Source: Phocoena phocoena
Lineage: Eukaryota > Chordata > Mammalia > Artiodactyla > Phocoenidae
Direction: 5' to 3'
DNA length: 64,000 bases
NCBI RefSeq assembly: GCF_963924675.1
Contig: NC_089230.1
Span: forward strand, 72,469,223-72,533,222
Shown: piece by piece, positions 60,969 through 64,000 of the stretch
Position numbering within the stretch: position 1 is the first letter of the stretch
Layout: each line of letters opens with the position of its first letter
The notes under the pieces: generated by a model
Told to the model about the DNA's origin: nothing
What the model saw: the letters and a program-made list of their open reading frames with translations, nothing else
The model's database searches: none
Made by a program: the position numbers and the translations under genes

Positions 60969-61779
60969 CAGTAGTTCCCCCTTATCCATGGGGGATACAT
61001 CCCAAGGCCCCCAGTGGACGCCTGAAACTTCTGGGTTTTTCCTATATATATGTACATATTATACAGTTGTAATTTATAAATTAGGCACAGTAAGAGATTA
61101 ACAACAATAACTGATAATAAAATAGAACAATTATAACAATATGCCATAATAAAAGTTATGTGAATGTGGTCTGTCTCCCTCAAAATACCTTACTGTACAA
61201 ACTTAATGCCGTTTTCACCTTAACTAAGTACTTATCATGAACTGTGGCAGTAACTTTTGCAGTTTAAAGTACAACAGCAAAACTAGCACGGATTCCTTTT
61301 TCCTTCTTCACAATTTCACAGAGAAGATTTGTTCTCATGGTAGATCTTAGCAACCTCATAATTTGATTTTTTTTTCCTTTCCTTGTTAAGACAAGAACTT
61401 TCACCCTTTCACTTAAAGGAATCACTTTACGCTTCTCTTTGGCGTACTGGAATTGCCAGCATCACCTCCCTTGCGCTTTGGGGCCATGACTAAGTAAAAT
61501 AAGGGTGGCCTGAACACAAGCACTGTGATCCTGCGAGAGCTGATCTGATAACCCAGAAGGTTACCAAGTGACTAACGGGCGGGATGCGCTGGACAAAGGG
61601 ATGATTCACGTCCCCAGCGGGACGCCTTGAGATTTCATCACACTACTCAGAACGGTGCACAATTTAAAACTTATGAATTGTTTATTTCTGGTGTTTTTCA
61701 TTTAATATTTCTGGACCACGATTGACTGCGGTAAGTGCAACCTCAGAAAGCAACACCACAAATAAAGGGGGAACCACTG
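60969..61779 (+). mobile_element. Tigger/MER2-like DNA transposon, complete non-autonomous copy
   Basis: 811 bp. Terminal inverted repeats CAGTAGTTCCCCCTT and AAGGGGGAACCACTG agree at 14 of 15 positions. TA follows on the right; CA precedes on the left, a likely mutated TA. Internal text TAAATTAGGCACAGTAAGAG and GTTATGTGAATGTGGTCTG is typical of Tigger-derived elements. Confidence 0.85.
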
Positions 61780-61839
61780 TATTCGTCTTTGACCCTCATC
61801 TCTAACACGGGATTCCTAATATCCTTGTAAATTCCTATG

Positions 61840-62480
61840 TAACAAGAGAACCAGGAACATTTTTGTTCCCATGAGGTGACTCTCGGTGGGCTCCTGGATG
61901 AGCGCCGGTCACCAGAAAGACTCAGCTATGACAGAAGTTTGGAATTTCCAGCCCCACGTCCCACCCTCTGGAGAGGGGAGAGGGGCTGGAATTGAAGTTA
62001 ATAACTGATCATGCCTATGTGAGGAACCTCCATAAAATCCCAATAGCAGGGGATTTAAAGAGCTTCCAGGTGGGCAAACACATCAAAACTGGGAGGGTGA
62101 CAGACCTCAACTCCCCACGGACAGACGTTCCTATGCTCAGGACCCTCCCAGACCTTCTCTCACCTTCTGCATCTCTTCCATCTGGATATTCATCTGTATC
62201 CTTTATCATATGTGATCTACTCTAGCAAACTGATCAAGCCCAGGGAAGGGGTCTTTGGAACCTCCCATCTATAGCCAGTTGGTCAGAAGGACAGGTGGTA
62301 ACCTGGGCTTGCCACTGGCATCTGAAGTGTGTGTGTGTTGGGGGACGGGGGGAGGGATCATGTGGGACTGAGCCCTTAACCTGTGGGATCCGATGGTGTC
62401 TCCAGGTAGACAGTGTCAGAACTGAGTTAACTCGTAAGACACCAGCTGGTACTGCAAAGAACTGCTTGCTGTGGAGGAAA
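61840..62480 (+). repeat. LTR-like ancient repeat
   Basis: CATGAGGTGACTCTCGGTGGGCTCCTGGATG, GAAAGACTCAGCTATGACAGAAG, CATGCCTATGTGAGGAACCTCCATAAAA, CCTTAACCTGTGGGATC and TCAGAACTGAGTTAACTCGTAAGACACC follow the order of a common mammalian LTR-type repeat that I cannot name with certainty. Confidence 0.55.
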
Positions 62481-62762
62481 ATCTCCATGTATTTGGGACC
62501 AGAAGTGTCAGAAGTGAAGCATTCTGTGTGAACAGTAAAGGAGACACGTAGGAGAGAAAGACAGTACGGAGGGAGGGAGTTTTCTTCCTACACAGGAAAG
62601 AAAAATCTGAGTTTTTCCTTTACAGAATCTGTCACAGTTCATACAGCAGGGGTCAGCCTGATTTAGCCTTGCTGGCTGTCTGTTTCTGCCAAGACAGTGA
62701 CCTTGATGAGCAATGAACTTGTGTGCAGGGATGATGTTCAGAACCCCTGAGAACAAGCGGAG

Positions 62763-62796
62763 CCTTCCATAGCTCAGCTGGTAGAGCAGAGGTCTG
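62763..62796 (+). pseudogene. 5' half of tRNA-Tyr, retrocopy
   Basis: 34 nt running CCTTCCATAGCTCAGCTGG then TAGAGCAGAGGTCTG match positions 1-34 of mammalian tRNA-Tyr(GTA) at about 31 of 34 sites by memory. It stops inside the anticodon loop; no 3' half, T arm or CCA follows. It is bracketed by a direct repeat, CAGAACCCCTGAGAACAA at 62739-62756 and CAGAACACTTGAGAACAA at 62797-62814 (16 of 18 identical). Six unexplained bases (GCGGAG) lie between the left repeat and the tRNA start. Not a functional tRNA gene. Confidence 0.7.
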
Positions 62797-63094
62797 CAGA
62801 ACACTTGAGAACAAACTATTTTCAAGAACTGTACAAATATCTAACATTTTTGACTATGGATAAAATAACTCAAACCCATGAAGTCACTAGAATACCTTCC
62901 TATGCTGAAGAAACAACAAAGTTTTAGTTATTATATGCTTTTAAAAGTATTATATAATTGCATTTATTTTGCTGTTTTTAAAAATTATTCAGCCTTTTCA
63001 CTAACTCTGGTAGGACTTCCACTTAACCTCTAGTAGTATAGTTTTATCATCCTCACCCAAACCACTCTTGAATATATGAATAAGAATACGTTCA

Positions 63095-63301
63095 GGGCTT
63101 CCCTGGTGGCGCAGTGGTTGAGAGTCCGCCTGCCGATGCAGGGGACACGGGTTCGTGCCCCGGTTCGGGAATATCCCACATGCCACGGAGCGGCTGGGCC
63201 CGTGAGCCATGGCCGCTGAGCCTGTGTGTCTGGAGCCTGTGCTCCGCAATGGGAGAGGCCACAACAGTGAGAGGCCCGCATATCGCAAAAAAAAAAAAAA
63301 A
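63095..63301 (+). mobile_element. CHR-type SINE with 13-bp target-site duplication
   Basis: GGGCTTCCCTGGTGGCGCAG start, poly-A end; AAGAATACGTTCA exact at 63082-63094 and 63302-63314. Confidence 0.95.
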
Positions 63302-63468
63302 AAGAATACGTTCATAACACAGCTTCAAACACTAGGATGATAAACGTGTATGGGCACACATTTTTCCATATACTGGGGTAAAACCTAATGAAGCAGTATT
63401 AGTAAATTGACAATAAAGCATAGATTCCTTTCTGTTTTAACTATTACTGTTAAAAATATACCAAAAGT

Positions 63469-63813
63469 GGGCTTCCCTGGTGGCACAGTGGTTAGGAATC
63501 CGCCTGTCAATGCAGGGGACACGGGTTTGAGCCCTGGTCCGGGAAGGTCCCACATGCCACAGAGCAGCTAAGCCCGTGTGCCACAACTACTGAGCCTGCA
63601 CTCTAGAGCCCACGAGCCACAACTACTGAACCCGTGTGCCACAACTACTGAAGCCTGCATGCCTAGAGCCCATGCTCCGCAACAAGAGAAGCCACCGCAA
63701 TGAGAAGCCTGTGCACCTCAACGAAGAGTGGCCCCCACTCGCCGCAACTAGAGAAAGCCCACACGCAGCAACAAAGACCCAATGCAGCCAAAAATAAATA
63801 AGTAAATTTATTA
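63469..63813 (+). mobile_element. CHR-type SINE, long form
   Basis: GGGCTTCCCTGGTGGCACAG start; the middle CCACAACTACTGA unit is repeated three times, and the end has GAAGAGTGGCCCCC, GACCCAATGCAGCC and AAATAAATAAGTAAA. No clear target-site duplication seen. Confidence 0.9.
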
Positions 63814-64000
63814 AAAAAGACATAAAAATTATTTTTAAAAAATATATATAGCTAAAGTGTATTCAGGTCTTTTACTAGACTGATGTGAGTCGAATCCTTC
63901 TTTCAAAGTGAGGATTTTATAGACTTAAATATTAGCATTAAGTTAGGAGAAAGGAAGCTCTTTCTCCAAGACTAGATCCAGTGGGGCCCTTAGACAATGG

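Larger units (their letters stand above)
56058..64000 (-). other. CYB5R4 intron, incomplete
   Basis: At least 7.9 kb with no recognisable exon: I looked on the minus strand for the expected upstream CYB5R4 peptide (the WDFLGHP and NHNSLIPRKD region) and did not find it. It contains three SINEs of the long or ordinary type, one short SINE, an L1 tail, two DNA transposons, an LTR-like stretch and the tRNA-Tyr half described separately. The remainder (56.1-57.1, 57.3-58.8 and 59.4-59.8 kb) shows nothing I can name. Confidence 0.7.

Overview
The window is nuclear DNA of a mammal, most likely a cetacean (probably a toothed whale). It carries many copies of the CHR/Bov-tA-type tRNA-derived SINE that begins GGGCTTCCCTGGTGG, 5'-truncated artiodactyl/cetacean L1 3' ends, and ordinary mammalian MIR, L2, MER5, MER20, MaLR LTR and Tigger elements. 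No bacterial-style genes, operons, CRISPR arrays or origins are present. Almost every long open frame is a shadow of a repeat; the recurring 60-120 residue frames rich in EHRLRTRRLSGHGSRA-like sequence are translations of the SINE.

One protein-coding gene is supported: the 3' portion of CYB5R4 (NCB5OR, cytochrome b5 reductase 4), on the minus strand. Its last six coding exons lie at 56057-55917, 54316-54164, 50952-50802, 50493-50407, 41504-41340 and 38924-38870. All have consensus AG/GT borders where applicable, and reading phases join exactly. Together they encode the C-terminal NADH/FAD reductase domain, with FAD motif KPYTPVS, NADH motif GTGFTPM and CGP motif CICGPMPF, ending in ...EIHSFTA and a stop. 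The 5' exons (cytochrome b5 and CS domains) must lie beyond position 64000. I see no exon between 56058 and 64000, so that stretch is read as intron.

From 1 to about 38 kb the window is intergenic, on the 3' side of CYB5R4. By human synteny (6q14) the next gene in that direction would be MRAP2, but no MRAP2 exon was recognised here. The interval is a stack of repeats: a mariner-type MITE split by a SINE (3.1-3.9 kb), two L1 tails (4.7 and 9.5-11.3 kb), a minus-strand L1 with target-site duplication (13.2-14.7 kb), a decayed hAT transposase (16.3-19 kb), a solo LTR nested in an older repeat (20.6-21.1 kb), an old L1 body broken by an LTR, a SINE and younger L1 tails (24.7-30.3 kb), and further LTRs (31.4, 35.2 and 36.5 kb).

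The introns of CYB5R4 (38.9-64 kb) hold a SINE joined to an L1 3' end inside one target-site duplication, a MER20, a 173-bp tandem repeat, two intact Tigger/mariner-like MITEs, and a 34-nt 5' half of tRNA-Tyr flanked by an 18-bp direct repeat. I found no undescribed multi-gene system. The most notable items are the tRNA-half retrocopy, the SINE-L1 chimera, the intronic minisatellite and a 30-bp perfect palindrome with two forkhead-type cores.
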